Positions 49,708 through 59,542 of a stretch of DNA of 64,000 nucleotides are shown one piece after another (within the stretch, counting starts at the first letter, position 1; every line of letters begins with the position of its first letter). This stretch comes from Thalassospira alkalitolerans. Lineage in GTDB: Bacteria > Pseudomonadota > Alphaproteobacteria > Rhodospirillales > Thalassospiraceae. The notes beneath the pieces were generated by a model. The model was not told the origin of the DNA and did no database searches. It worked only from the letters and a program-made list of their open reading frames with translations. The DNA lies in contig NZ_JFKB01000005.1 in the NCBI RefSeq assembly GCF_002115745.1, positions 1-64,000 of the forward strand, read 5' to 3'. The position numbers and the translations under genes were made by a program.

Positions 49708-51633
49708 ATGGGGTTGATGAAGCGTATGTCCGGGGGGACTGCTTTTGGTTTGGGGTGTGCATTTTTTGTGGTGCTGTCCGGGCAGGTTGTTGCCCAGGAG
49801 TTGTTTGTTGATCCGACGGTGGTGCAACGTCATGCCAAGGGCGGGCCGCCGAAACTTATTACACCGGAAACGTTGTTGACAGCCGACCCGATGCATCAGT
49901 TTCGCCATGGTGCGCTGGAAAAATCCGAAGGGGCTGAGGACAGTGTTCTGGGCGCAAAACGCCCGGTAAAGGTGACAACCCGTTTTGACGGGGCGGGGGA
50001 TACAAAAACCTATGCCGGGCAAGCCGCGATCAAAGGGGCGGAAGGTTTTGCCATGGGGGGCTATCGGTTTGAAGATTCCGGTAGTTATGAAGGCGGCAAT
50101 GGCGAAGAAGTCGATGCCGGGTATCGCCGCGAGGTGCGCCAGTTTGTGACCGGATGGACACCATCCCCCTTGGCGTCGCTGAAACTGATCGGGATTCAGG
50201 ACGATATTACCGACGAAAAGCAGCCCCATCATGGCTTGGATTTGCTTGAGACGGATCGAAAGGTTGGTCGGGCGATCCTTGAGACGCGCAATATTTTTGG
50301 CACGGGCGTTGATTTCGAGAGCGGTTTCAAGTTGATCGATTTAACCCGCCGTGCGGATAATTACAGCCTGCGCAGCAATAGCGGCCAGAAAATGCGGGTT
50401 GCGATTGACCGCCGAATTTGGGAGGGGCAGGGCAAGGCATCCTTTGATACGGCGGGTTGGGAAAACGCCCTGACATTTACCGGAACGCACGATAACCATG
50501 TCGCGAGACGGTATAACGTTACGAATGACGACAAGGTCAATTCCGTGCGGATACCAGATGTTGATCGCGATACGCTGGCGCTTAATCTTGATACGGAAAA
50601 AAGTTTTGGCGCCGAACAGGACCGGACTTTAAAGGCGGGCATCCTGTTTGAACGGGTGCATACCGCACCGGGGGCCGCCGACGAGGTGCCCGATGGTGGG
50701 CCAAACCCGGCATTGTTCAATATCAGCCCCAGAACCCTTTACAGCAGTTATTACGGGACCACGGACCTTGACGCGACGGACAACAATCTGAGCGGGCGCT
50801 TGCGTTATGAGCAGCTTGTTCATCCCGCCGGTCTTACGGTTTATGGCGATGCATCGCGGCTTGTAAGGTCGGCAGATAATATCGAGAAATACCACGCCGT
50901 TAGCGGTGCAACGACATCACGCTGGGTCGGTAATCCGCAGCTTTCAGCGGAAAAACATCACAAGTTTGAAATCGGCACGATCTTTGAAGATGATGCCTAT
51001 CTTGATTATCAGCGTAAAAAACCGGGGTCTGGCCTGTTCCAATCGGTCCGTCTAAGCGGGTCGGTTTATTACGACCGGATCAATGATTTCATCACGCTGG
51101 ATCGGGCGCGCGGGCAAAGCGGTGTTCTTTTAAGCGACGGGGCCTATGTTTTTCGCAATGTTGACGCCAATTGGATGGCGGCAAACGCCGATCTGCAATG
51201 GAATGCGACGCGGAATTTATCAAGCCGGATGAATGTAACCTGGCAGCGGGCAGAGAACACAACCGACAACCGGGCCGTTTATCAGGTAGCCCCGCTTGAG
51301 GCGAATATCCTGGTCGATTATCACGAAAGTCTTGGCAGCCTTGGGACCTGGAATGTCGGGTCGCGGTTGCGGTTGGTCGCCGATCAAAACCGGCTGGATG
51401 ATGACACCGCCACGGGAAGCGGCTTTGACGAACATACCGGCGGTTTTGGCGTGCTGGATCTTTATGCCGGGATGCAGGTTTACGATCGTATGTCGCTGAG
51501 TGCGGGGATCGACAATTTGTTGGACCGTGATTACCGCGAATACATCAAGGGCAACCACATCGAAAACCCCGGAAAATCAACGATATATGCACCGGGGCGG
51601 GCGATTTGGGTCCGTTTGTCGGGCAATTTCTAA
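49708..51633 (+). CDS. OprC/NosA-like outer-membrane barrel apparently lacking the plug
   Basis: A 641-residue exported protein; signal peptide about residues 1-30 (VVAQ-ELF). The barrel resembles the OprC/NosA copper-receptor family: YEGGNGEEVDAGYRREVRQF followed by GWTP, DNYSLRSNSGQKM and VAIDRRIWEGQGKASF, and a C terminus GIDNLLDRDYREYIKGNH through IWVRLSGNF ending in Phe. Between the signal and first barrel strands there are only about 65 residues, without the LRG/TDG/GP-type plug motifs, so the roughly 130-residue plug seems absent. The function may be a gated or open pore for a copper-like substrate; that is inference. First gene of the receptor-ABC-NnrS operon. Confidence 0.75.
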   Translation: MGLMKRMSGGTAFGLGCAFFVVLSGQVVAQELFVDPTVVQRHAKGGPPKLITPETLLTADPMHQFRHGALEKSEGAEDSVLGAKRPVKVTTRFDGAGDTKTYAGQAAIKGAEGFAMGGYRFEDSGSYEGGNGEEVDAGYRREVRQFVTGWTPSPLASLKLIGIQDDITDEKQPHHGLDLLETDRKVGRAILETRNIFGTGVDFESGFKLIDLTRRADNYSLRSNSGQKMRVAIDRRIWEGQGKASFDTAGWENALTFTGTHDNHVARRYNVTNDDKVNSVRIPDVDRDTLALNLDTEKSFGAEQDRTLKAGILFERVHTAPGAADEVPDGGPNPALFNISPRTLYSSYYGTTDLDATDNNLSGRLRYEQLVHPAGLTVYGDASRLVRSADNIEKYHAVSGATTSRWVGNPQLSAEKHHKFEIGTIFEDDAYLDYQRKKPGSGLFQSVRLSGSVYYDRINDFITLDRARGQSGVLLSDGAYVFRNVDANWMAANADLQWNATRNLSSRMNVTWQRAENTTDNRAVYQVAPLEANILVDYHESLGSLGTWNVGSRLRLVADQNRLDDDTATGSGFDEHTGGFGVLDLYAGMQVYDRMSLSAGIDNLLDRDYREYIKGNHIENPGKSTIYAPGRAIWVRLSGNF

Positions 51634-51670
51634 TCCGCACGGATGATCGTGCAGTTTAAAGGAGACGACG

Positions 51671-52681
51671 ATGTTCGATGCAATAAAACTTGGCCGCCGG
51701 GCTTTTCTGGCCGGGGCGGTTACCAGCGGCGCGGTCGCACTTTCATCACGCTATGCTTTTGCCGCAGCCGAAAAATCGGCGGATGCGGTTGGTATTTGGG
51801 GGCCGCCGGTCGGCCCGTCGATTGCGCTGGCCCATTTGACGGAAAGCAGCGCGATACAAGACGCGGCACCCGGATCGGTTTTTCGGGTTTGGCGGACGCC
51901 GGATCAAATGCGCGCCGGGGTCGCATCGGGTGACATGGAAATCACAATTGTGCCGACCTATACCGGAGCCAACCTGTTTAATCGTGGGTTGCCGGTCAAG
52001 ATGGCGAATGTGATGACCTGGGGCCTGCTTTATATGATGAGCACGGATAAGGCTGTGACGTCGCTTTCTGATATTGGCGGGAAAACGATTGTCATGCCGT
52101 TCCGCAATGACATGCCCGATCTGGTGTTTCGCCATATTCTAGGCGCAAACGGGATGTCGGCGGATAAGGATGTTAACATCCTTTACACCGCGACCCCGCT
52201 TGAGGCGGTGCAATATTTGTTGGCCGGGCGGGTTGATACCGCGATTTTGCCAGAGCCACTTGCAACGGCATCAATCCTTAAGGGTCTTGGCGCATCGATT
52301 GCGGTTAATCGGGTCCTGAGCCTTCAGGATGAATGGGGACGGGCGACCGGGCGCGCACCGTTTATTCCACAGGCCGGGGCGGTGGTGAGTGACGGTCTTT
52401 TGGCGCGCAAGCCCGATTTTGTAACGACATTTAACGCACAGGCAGCGCGGTCAACCGACTGGGTGAATAATAATCCGGCCAGTGCCGGACGACTGGCGCA
52501 GGATTATCTGGAAATTGCCGGGCCGGTGATCGAAAAATCCATTCCGTATTCCAATTTACGGGTGGTCTCGGCGGCGGATGCGCGGGCGGATCTTGAATTT
52601 TTCTTTGAAACGCTGGCGCAGCAATCCCCCGATATTATCGGCGGGAAATTGCCCGCCGATGCATTCTATCTTTCACTTTGA
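51671..52681 (+). CDS. Tat-exported ABC binding protein (NMT1-like)
   Basis: A 336-residue type 2 binding protein. The N terminus LGRRAFLAGAVTSGAVAL is a twin-arginine signal, suggesting export in a folded, perhaps metal-loaded, state. The mature part has IWGPPVGPSIALAHL, TPDQMRAGVASGDMEITIVP and EAVQYLLAGRVDTAILPEP, as in NMT1/SsuA-like proteins. A good GGAG precedes the ATG, 37 bp after the receptor gene. It serves the permease and ATPase that follow. The ligand is unknown; the context hints at a metal or metal chelate. Confidence 0.8.
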   Translation: MFDAIKLGRRAFLAGAVTSGAVALSSRYAFAAAEKSADAVGIWGPPVGPSIALAHLTESSAIQDAAPGSVFRVWRTPDQMRAGVASGDMEITIVPTYTGANLFNRGLPVKMANVMTWGLLYMMSTDKAVTSLSDIGGKTIVMPFRNDMPDLVFRHILGANGMSADKDVNILYTATPLEAVQYLLAGRVDTAILPEPLATASILKGLGASIAVNRVLSLQDEWGRATGRAPFIPQAGAVVSDGLLARKPDFVTTFNAQAARSTDWVNNNPASAGRLAQDYLEIAGPVIEKSIPYSNLRVVSAADARADLEFFFETLAQQSPDIIGGKLPADAFYLSL

Positions 52682-52699
52682 TCGGAGGCAGGGAAAGGC

Positions 52700-53515
52700 G
52701 TGATTGGCGTTATCAAAGGCATTGCCGTTTATTTTTGGAGTGTCTGGGGGGCGTTGGTTGGCCTTTTCCTGTTTGTTACGCTTTGGGAAACCGGGCACGC
52801 GGTTTATGGCGATTTTATCCTGCCGGCCCCGGCCGATGCGTTTGCGCGGCTTGTGGGGTTTATTCGTGATGGATCGGCTATATCGGCGGCCTCGGATACC
52901 GCCATCCGTGCGATTGGCGGGTTTGCGGTTTCCGGGCTGATTGGCAGTTTGGTCGGGGTTATGGCCGGGTTATCGATGACAGCCGCCCGTGCGGTGCGCC
53001 CGGTGGTGACGGTGTTGCTGGGCATTCCGCCGATTGCATGGATTGTGCTGGCGTTATTGTGGTTCGGGCCAACCGGTATGACACCGATGTTTACCGTTAT
53101 TGTAACCAGCATCCCGATCACCTTTGCCGGGGCGGTGGAAGGCACGCGTACCCTTGACCGCGAGCTTGAGGATATGGCGCGTATTTTTCGCGCCAGTCGG
53201 TTGCGTATTTTTGTTGATGTGCATCTGCCCCATATCCTGTCCTATCTGTTTCCGGCCTGGATTACTGCGCTTGGCATGGCGTGGAAGGTTGCGGTGATGG
53301 CCGAACTTTTGGCGACCTCGGACGGGATCGGGGCCAGAATGGCAACTGCGCGGGTCAATCTTGATACGGCCGCGACCATGGCGTGGATTGTTGCGGTGGT
53401 CGGATTGTTGCTGGCGGTGGAATATCTTGTGTTGGAACCCCTTAAACGGCGCACCGAAACATGGCGCCGACGCCCTGCCGGGCAAGGGTCATCTGCCCAA
53501 ATGCGGAGGATGTGA
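52700..53515 (+). CDS. ABC importer permease, SsuC-like
   Basis: A 271-residue permease with six membrane segments and the EAA loop LEDMARIFRASRLRIFVDVHLPH. GTG 52700 is preceded by AGGCAGGGAAAGG. It overlaps the ATPase gene by one base (TGATG). Partner of the Tat-exported binding protein. Confidence 0.84.
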   Translation: MIGVIKGIAVYFWSVWGALVGLFLFVTLWETGHAVYGDFILPAPADAFARLVGFIRDGSAISAASDTAIRAIGGFAVSGLIGSLVGVMAGLSMTAARAVRPVVTVLLGIPPIAWIVLALLWFGPTGMTPMFTVIVTSIPITFAGAVEGTRTLDRELEDMARIFRASRLRIFVDVHLPHILSYLFPAWITALGMAWKVAVMAELLATSDGIGARMATARVNLDTAATMAWIVAVVGLLLAVEYLVLEPLKRRTETWRRRPAGQGSSAQMRRM

Positions 53516-54255
53516 TGCTGGCGTGGAAATCGGTTTCGGTCAGCCGGATGGGGCAGGAAATTTTTTCCGATATCTCGCTTGAGATCGGGCAGGGCAAGAT
53601 TGTTTCACTCGTCGGGCCGTCGGGCTGTGGCAAGACGACGTTATTGATGATTGCAGCCGGGTTGATTGATGCCGATAGCGGCAGTCTTGAGTGTGATTTT
53701 CGCAATCCGGCAATGGTGTTTCAGGAACCGCGTTTATTGCCGTGGAAACGCGCGGGCGACAATATGGCGTTTGGCCTTGCTGCGCGGGGCCAAAGACGTG
53801 CTGATTTTCAGCACAGGATTGGCGCGCTTGCCGTCACGCTTGGCCTTGATTTGCGCGATCTGGATAAATATCCCCATGAACTGAGCGGCGGGATGCGCCA
53901 GCGTGTTGCCCTTGGCCGGGCCTTGGTGATTGAACCCGATTTGTTGTTGCTTGACGAACCGTTTAGCGCGCTTGATGTCGGCCTGCGTCAGGAATTGCAG
54001 GATTTGATGGTGCGCCAGATTTCAGACCGCGGATTGACGGCGGTGTTTATTACCCATGATTTGATCGAAGCCGCCCGGATCAGCGATGTTATCGTTGTGA
54101 TGGACCGGCATCCGCGTGGGATTGTTTATCAACATCAAATGTCCGGCACGCCCGGTTGCCGCGCAGAACGCGACATTTTCAATGAGGTTGGTGATTTGCT
54201 GGCGGTGCCGGTTGTGGCGCGGGCATTCGGGGCACAGGATACAGACAGGCTGTGA
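53515..54255 (+). CDS. ABC importer ATPase, SsuB-like
   Basis: A 246-residue ATPase: Walker A GPSGCGKTT, signature LSGGMRQRVALGRAL, Walker B LLLDEPFSALD, switch FITHDLIEA. It is somewhat shorter than usual. ATG 53515 has GGAGG five bases upstream and overlaps the permease stop (TGATG); an extended frame to 53461 lies inside the permease gene. Its own stop overlaps the nnrS start in the same way. Confidence 0.85.
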   Translation: MLAWKSVSVSRMGQEIFSDISLEIGQGKIVSLVGPSGCGKTTLLMIAAGLIDADSGSLECDFRNPAMVFQEPRLLPWKRAGDNMAFGLAARGQRRADFQHRIGALAVTLGLDLRDLDKYPHELSGGMRQRVALGRALVIEPDLLLLDEPFSALDVGLRQELQDLMVRQISDRGLTAVFITHDLIEAARISDVIVVMDRHPRGIVYQHQMSGTPGCRAERDIFNEVGDLLAVPVVARAFGAQDTDRL

Positions 54256-55454
54256 TGGATCGCTTTTATCTGCATCCCCTTTGGGCTTATGCGTTCCGGC
54301 CGTTTTTCCTGCTGGCGGCGGGATATGCCATCGCGATTATCCCGATCTGGTTATTTGTTTTGTTTGATGGCGTCGATCCGTTGCCCTGGGCATCGCCCGG
54401 ACTTTGGCATGCCCATGAAATGATTTACGGCTTTATGGTCGCCGCCCTTGCCGGGTTTATCCTGACGGCTTTGCCAAGCTGGACGGCAACCGCGCCGCTT
54501 TGTGGGCGGGGGCTGGTTTTGCTTGTCGGGCTGTGGCTGGCCGGGCGGGGTGCGATGATTTTCGCCGCTGTATTGCCGATTGAATTGGTGGCGGTGGTTA
54601 ATCTTGCGTTTTTGCCGGTGCTTTGCGCGATTGTGACGCGCGCGATGATGGCGGCACGGATGCGCCGTCATGCCGGGTTTGTCTGGGCGATTGGCGGTTT
54701 GTTTCTGGCGCAGGTTGTGTTTTTTGCCGGTGGGTTTTTGCCGGGCGGGTTTTTTGGCGATGCCGGATGGGGCGAAACCGGCCTGCGGTCGGCCCTTTTG
54801 CTGATGATGGTGTTGATTGTGTTATCAACCACCCGAATTGCGATGGTTGTGGTTAATTTCGCCCTGGAACAAGACGGGTGTGATCCGACATTTCGCCCGG
54901 CACCACCGCGCCGAAATCTGGCGAATTTTGTGGTGTTGCTGTATCTGGCGGTCGATGGAACTTTCCCCGGTCATGCGGTTGGCGGATGGATCGCGCTTGC
55001 CGCCGCCGCCGCCCAACTTGATGTTCTAAGCGATTTTCACGTTGGGCGCGTTTTGCGACGGCCCTATGTTTTGGGGCTGTATCTGGGGCATGGCTGGATC
55101 GCGGTTGGCTTTGCCGGGATCGGAATATCGGCGATTTGGGGAATGGGCCTTGGGACTGATTTTCTGCATGGATTGGGGATTGGTGCGGCGGGCAGTGCGA
55201 TCCTGACGGTTATGGGGATTGCCGGGCTGCGCCATAGCGGGCGGGAATTGCGGTTCCCGGTTGCGCTTTATGGGGCGCTTGTTTTGATCAATCTGTCGGC
55301 AGTGCTGCGGGTGGGGGGAAGTTATATCGATTTTATCCCTTATGATTTGATGATCGGCGGGGCATCGGTTTTGTGGATTTTGGCCTTTGTTCTTTATCTG
55401 GTGGTGTTCGTGCCCAAACTATTATCCGTGCGCGCCGATGGGCAGCCGGGATAG
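54255..55454 (+). CDS. nnrS: NnrS-family heme/copper membrane protein
   Basis: A 399-residue membrane protein with about twelve membrane segments. The N terminus FYLHPLWAYAFRPFFLLAAGYA and the motif LWHAHEMIYGFMVAALAGF contain the conserved His residues of NnrS, and GHGWIAVGFAG, RHSGRE and LRVGGSYIDFIPYD occur near the C terminus. NnrS binds heme and copper and protects against nitric oxide or supports denitrification regulation. The start is ATG 54255 (or GTG 54252), overlapping the ATPase stop. It is the last gene of the receptor-ABC operon and ends at a strong terminator. Confidence 0.85.
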   Translation: MDRFYLHPLWAYAFRPFFLLAAGYAIAIIPIWLFVLFDGVDPLPWASPGLWHAHEMIYGFMVAALAGFILTALPSWTATAPLCGRGLVLLVGLWLAGRGAMIFAAVLPIELVAVVNLAFLPVLCAIVTRAMMAARMRRHAGFVWAIGGLFLAQVVFFAGGFLPGGFFGDAGWGETGLRSALLLMMVLIVLSTTRIAMVVVNFALEQDGCDPTFRPAPPRRNLANFVVLLYLAVDGTFPGHAVGGWIALAAAAAQLDVLSDFHVGRVLRRPYVLGLYLGHGWIAVGFAGIGISAIWGMGLGTDFLHGLGIGAAGSAILTVMGIAGLRHSGRELRFPVALYGALVLINLSAVLRVGGSYIDFIPYDLMIGGASVLWILAFVLYLVVFVPKLLSVRADGQPG

Positions 55455-55487
55455 GTCCTGCCAAACCAAGCTGATGATCGTTAAAAC

Positions 55488-55521
55488 AAAACCGGCCGGG
55501 AAATTAATCCCGGCCGGTTTG
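55488..55521. terminator. Bidirectional terminator between nnrS and nrdJ
   Basis: AAACCGGCCGGG (55489-55500) and CCCGGCCGGTTT (55509-55520) are perfect 12-bp arms around an AT-rich 8-base loop, between convergent genes. Confidence 0.85.
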
Positions 55522-55556
55522 CGTATTTAATCAGACGTTCGGTGTCACCGGGGCCC

Positions 55557-58500
55557 TTACGAGCAGCCGGTGGTGCCGCCGCAAGAATCGCATTTAAGGC
55601 AGGTGCCATTCCGCACCAGGGTGAAGTTGCCGCAATCGGGGCAACCGTCGCCTTCGTAGCCTTTCATACGCGCTTCGCGAATGCGGTCCATTTTGGCATC
55701 CGATGCCGACATGACTTCTTCGCTGGCATTCAGGATCGCGGTTTCGCTGCTGGTGACGGTGGTCGTGCTTGAAATCGTCGCCGTTGCGGTTGCCGCGTGC
55801 TGGCCGTGATCATGGGAATGGCCATGGTCGGTGCCGGTTGCTTTTAGCGTGGTCACATGTTCTTCGACCGGAGCGCCGCCATCGACAACATAAAGGTTGC
55901 GACGGACAAACCCGCTGGAGGCAACTTTGCGAATGGTTTCAATAGCGCGGTCTTCGGCTTTGGCTTCTTTGCCAAGTCCGCCTTCGGCAACGCCTTTGCC
56001 GACAGTGTCGGGCAGGATGTCTGAGGGCTGAACATGGGCAAGGTCGTTACGGCCAAGATAGGAAATTGCCAATTCGCGGAACATGTAATCAAGGATCGAG
56101 GTTGCCATTTTAATGGCGTCGTTCCCGGAAACCATGCCTGATGGCTCAAAGCGCGTGAAGGTGAAGGCTTCGACGTATTCTTCGAGCGGTACACCGTATT
56201 GCAGGCCGATGGACACTGCGATGGCGAAGTTGTTCATAAGCGAGCGGAACGCCGCGCCTTCCTTGTGCATGTCGATGAAGATTTCACCGATCTTGCCGTC
56301 TTCGTATTCACCGGTGCGCAGGTAAACCTTGTGGCCGCCAACGGTGGCCTTTTGGGTGTAACCCTTGCGGCGAGAGGGCAGGGAACGACGTTCGCCCTGA
56401 ACCACACGTTCGATGATTTTTTCAACGATCTGTTCGGAAACCGCGGCGACTTTGGCCGAGGATGACTGATCAGCGTAATCGTCTTCTTCGACCAGTGCCG
56501 AGTTCAGCGGCTGGCTGAGTTTCGAGCCATCACGATATAGCGCATTTGCCTTAAGGCAGAGACGCCAGGACAACATATAGGCGTCCTTGCAATCCTGGAT
56601 CGAGGCATTGTTGGGCATGTTGATGGTTTTCGAAATCGCACCCGAGATGAACGGCTGAGCCGCGGCCATCATGCGGATGTGGCTTTCAGCCGACAGATAA
56701 CGTTTGCCGATACGGCCACACGGATTGGCGCAATCAAAGACAGGAAGATCTTCGTCACGCATATGCGGGGCCTGTTCAAGCGTCATCGCGCCGCAAACAT
56801 AGGTGTTTGCCAGTTCGATCTGCTTTTTATCAAAACCAAGGGCGGCGAGCATGTCAAAGTTCATGCTGTTGATCGCCTTGGCATCAAGGCCAAGCTGTTT
56901 GACGCAGTATTCTTCGCCAAAGGTGTATTTGTTAAAGACGAATTTGATGTCGAATGCGTTGGCAAGTGCGCCTTCGATTTTGGTGATCGCGTCGTCGTTA
57001 AAGCCTTTGGCCTTCAAATCATCATGGGTGATGGACGGGGATCCAACCAAGGTGCCATGACCAACCGCGTATTTTTCAATGTCGCGGATTTGACGTTCGG
57101 TATAGCCGAGCGTTGCCAGTGCCACCGGAACGGTGCGGTTGATGATTTTGAAGTAACCGCCGCCAGCAAGCTTTTTGAACTTTACAAGGGCAAAGTCCGG
57201 CTCGATCCCGGTGGTGTCGCAATCCATGACCAGACCGATGGTGCCGGTCGGGGCAATAACCGTGGTCTGAGCGTTGCGGTAACCGTGCTTTTCGCCCAGT
57301 TCCAATGCTTTGTCCCATGCGGCGCGCGCGGCAACCGGAAGATCGGCATAGGGGCTATCGGCTGCAACAAGCGGTACCGGATTGATGGTCAGGCCTTCGT
57401 AGCCTTCCTGTTCGCCATGTGCGGCACGACGATGGTTGCGCATGACGCGCAGCATTTCGTCGGCGTTATCGGCATAACCCGGGAAGGCGCCGAGTTCGGA
57501 CGCCATTTCGGCCGAGGTTGCATAGGAAACGCCACACATGATCGCGGTCAGTGCGGCGCCAATGCCACGGCCTTCGTCGCTGTCATAGGGAATGCCCATG
57601 CTCATCAACAGGCCACCGATATTGGCATAACCAAGACCAAGCGTACGGTAACGATAGGACAGTTCAGCAATCCGATCCGATGGGAATTGAGCCATCAGAA
57701 CCGAGATTTCGAGAACAACAGTCCAAAGGCGCACAGCATGTTCATAGGCCGCGATATCAACCCCGCCATCATCAGAACGGAAGTTCATCAGGTTCATCGA
57801 GGCAAGGTTGCACGCGGTATCGTCAAGGAACATATATTCCGAGCACGGGTTGGACGCATTGATGCGACCCGAATTCGGGCAGGTGTGCCATTCGTTGATC
57901 GTGGTGTCGTACTGGATTCCCGGATCGGCACAGGCCCATGCGGCTTCGCCGACTTTGTCCCACAATTCGCGGGCCGGGATGGTTTTATCAACCTTGCCAT
58001 CGGTACGACGGATCAGTTCCCAGTCACCGTTATCAAGAACAGCCTGCAAGAAACCGTTCGAGACGCGCACCGAGTTGTTTGAATTCTGGCCCGATACGGT
58101 CAGGTATGCTTCGGAGTCCCAATCGGTGTCATAGGTCTTGAAGTTGATTTCGGTGAAGCCCTGACGGGCGAATTCGATGATCTTGTTGATATAGGAATCC
58201 GGGATCATCACAGCGCGGGCGGCCAGAACAGCTTCTTTAAGCTGCGGGTTGGCGCGCGGCAGGAAACGATCTTCGGAATCGGCGGCACCATCCCAGTTGG
58301 TGCAGGCTGCGAGAACTTCGGTCAGGTGCTTTTCAGCCAGTTTTGAACCGGCGACAAGGGCCGCGACTTTCTGTTCTTCGACGACTTTCCAGTCGATATA
58401 GTTTTCGATATCGGGGTGATCGATATCAACCACGACCATTTTGGCCGCACGGCGCGTGGTGCCGCCCGATTTGATCGCGCCCGCTGCACGGTCGCCGATC

Positions 58501-59276
58501 TTAAGGAAGCTCATCAGGCCGGACGAACGACCGCCACCCGAAAGGGTTTCGCCTTCGCCGCGCACATTCGAGAAGTTCGAACCGGTACCGGAACCGAATT
58601 TGAACAGGCGGGCTTCGCGAGTCCAAAGGTCCATGATGCCGCCTTCATTGACCAGATCGTCCGAAACCGACTGGATGAAGCAGGCATGGGGCTGCGGATG
58701 TTCGTAAGCACTGGCCGATTTGGTCAGTTCGCCGGTTTTGAAATCAACATAGGAGTGACCCTGTGCCGGGCCATCAATGCCGTAGGCCCAATGCAGACCG
58801 GTATTGAACCACTGTGGTGAATTTGGTGCGCCCATCTGGTGCGAAAGCTGATAGCGCATTTCATCGAAGAACGCCTGTGCATCGGATTCGCCGTCGAAAT
58901 AGCCGCCTTTCCAGCCCCAATAAGTCCAAGTGCCTGCCAGACGGTCAAAGACCTGAGTGGCACTGGTTTCGCTGATGTAGCGGCCTTCTTTTGGCATTTT
59001 TTCAAGTTTGGCAATGTCAGGTGTCTGACGCCAGAGCCAGGACGGAACGTCCTTTTCCTTGACCGGTTTCAAAGCGACCGGAACACCCGCCTTTCGGAAG
59101 TATTTCTGCGCCAAAACGTCGCTTGCGACCTGTGACCAGGTGCCGGGGACGTCAATGTCATTCATCTCAAAGACCACCGATCCGTCGGGGTTTTTGATGA
59201 CGCAGGATGACTTACGAAAATCGATGTCTGCGTAAGGGCTGACACCTTCCTGGGTGAACTTTCTCGTGATCCGCAT
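55557..59276 (-). CDS. nrdJ: B12-dependent (class II) ribonucleotide reductase
   Basis: A 1239-residue adenosylcobalamin-dependent reductase that makes deoxyribonucleotides independently of oxygen. Motifs: substrate and active-site blocks [46 protein letters not shown] (cited as [18 protein letters not shown]), and [20 protein letters not shown]. The C-terminal tail has a Cys cluster at 1212, 1215, 1226, 1229, 1232 and 1238 ([14 protein letters not shown]), a zinc/redox region. A His-rich run [10 protein letters not shown] lies at 1151-1160. ATG 59276 has GGAG upstream. Likely regulated by NrdR through two boxes about 220-265 bp upstream. Confidence 0.93.
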   Translation of the reverse strand: MRITRKFTQEGVSPYADIDFRKSSCVIKNPDGSVVFEMNDIDVPGTWSQVASDVLAQKYFRKAGVPVALKPVKEKDVPSWLWRQTPDIAKLEKMPKEGRYISETSATQVFDRLAGTWTYWGWKGGYFDGESDAQAFFDEMRYQLSHQMGAPNSPQWFNTGLHWAYGIDGPAQGHSYVDFKTGELTKSASAYEHPQPHACFIQSVSDDLVNEGGIMDLWTREARLFKFGSGTGSNFSNVRGEGETLSGGGRSSGLMSFLKIGDRAAGAIKSGGTTRRAAKMVVVDIDHPDIENYIDWKVVEEQKVAALVAGSKLAEKHLTEVLAACTNWDGAADSEDRFLPRANPQLKEAVLAARAVMIPDSYINKIIEFARQGFTEINFKTYDTDWDSEAYLTVSGQNSNNSVRVSNGFLQAVLDNGDWELIRRTDGKVDKTIPARELWDKVGEAAWACADPGIQYDTTINEWHTCPNSGRINASNPCSEYMFLDDTACNLASMNLMNFRSDDGGVDIAAYEHAVRLWTVVLEISVLMAQFPSDRIAELSYRYRTLGLGYANIGGLLMSMGIPYDSDEGRGIGAALTAIMCGVSYATSAEMASELGAFPGYADNADEMLRVMRNHRRAAHGEQEGYEGLTINPVPLVAADSPYADLPVAARAAWDKALELGEKHGYRNAQTTVIAPTGTIGLVMDCDTTGIEPDFALVKFKKLAGGGYFKIINRTVPVALATLGYTERQIRDIEKYAVGHGTLVGSPSITHDDLKAKGFNDDAITKIEGALANAFDIKFVFNKYTFGEEYCVKQLGLDAKAINSMNFDMLAALGFDKKQIELANTYVCGAMTLEQAPHMRDEDLPVFDCANPCGRIGKRYLSAESHIRMMAAAQPFISGAISKTINMPNNASIQDCKDAYMLSWRLCLKANALYRDGSKLSQPLNSALVEEDDYADQSSSAKVAAVSEQIVEKIIERVVQGERRSLPSRRKGYTQKATVGGHKVYLRTGEYEDGKIGEIFIDMHKEGAAFRSLMNNFAIAVSIGLQYGVPLEEYVEAFTFTRFEPSGMVSGNDAIKMATSILDYMFRELAISYLGRNDLAHVQPSDILPDTVGKGVAEGGLGKEAKAEDRAIETIRKVASSGFVRRNLYVVDGGAPVEEHVTTLKATGTDHGHSHDHGQHAATATATISSTTTVTSSETAILNASEEVMSASDAKMDRIREARMKGYEGDGCPDCGNFTLVRNGTCLKCDSCGGTTGCS

Positions 59277-59495
59277 GGTCTGCTCCGGTTGCGGTCAAAC
59301 ATAAATGTCGCGCACGGGGTTTGCGCATACAGTGTCTGACTTTATATAGTTTGCTCAATGCTCAAACGCTGCCCCCTGACCTTTATGAATTGGTCATGTT
59401 TGGACAAACGAAAGTCTGTGTTGTTTGGTGCTGATCCCCCCGCTGGAACCACCCCTTTTGTCAGGCTGACTATAAGGGTAGTTTTCTGGGGGCGT

Positions 59496-59511
59496 CCACC
59501 AAACTTTGTGG
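59496..59511 (-). promoter_or_regulatory. NrdR-like box, proximal
   Basis: On the reverse strand CCACAAAGTTTGGTGG matches the NrdR consensus ACACWATATMTWGTGT at 10 of 16 positions. It lies exactly 31 bp from the distal box, the spacing known for NrdR pairs. Confidence 0.5.
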
Positions 59512-59526
59512 TTGACACCGATTTAA

Positions 59527-59542
59527 TCACTAGATGTGGTGT
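59527..59542 (-). promoter_or_regulatory. NrdR-like box, distal
   Basis: On the reverse strand ACACCACATCTAGTGA matches ACACWATATMTWGTGT at 13 of 16 positions. A TATAGT -10 candidate for nrdJ lies downstream near 59469-59474, so bound NrdR would cover the -35 region. Confidence 0.65.

Noticed and set aside
56679-58082. 467-codon forward frame opposite nrdJ
   Set aside because: It lies wholly inside the well-supported nrdJ gene, and its translation shows no family pattern; it is an antisense shadow caused by codon bias.
59277-59500. Cobalamin riboswitch in the nrdJ leader
   Set aside because: I looked for the B12-box consensus on the reverse strand and did not see it; the leader may still be structured.
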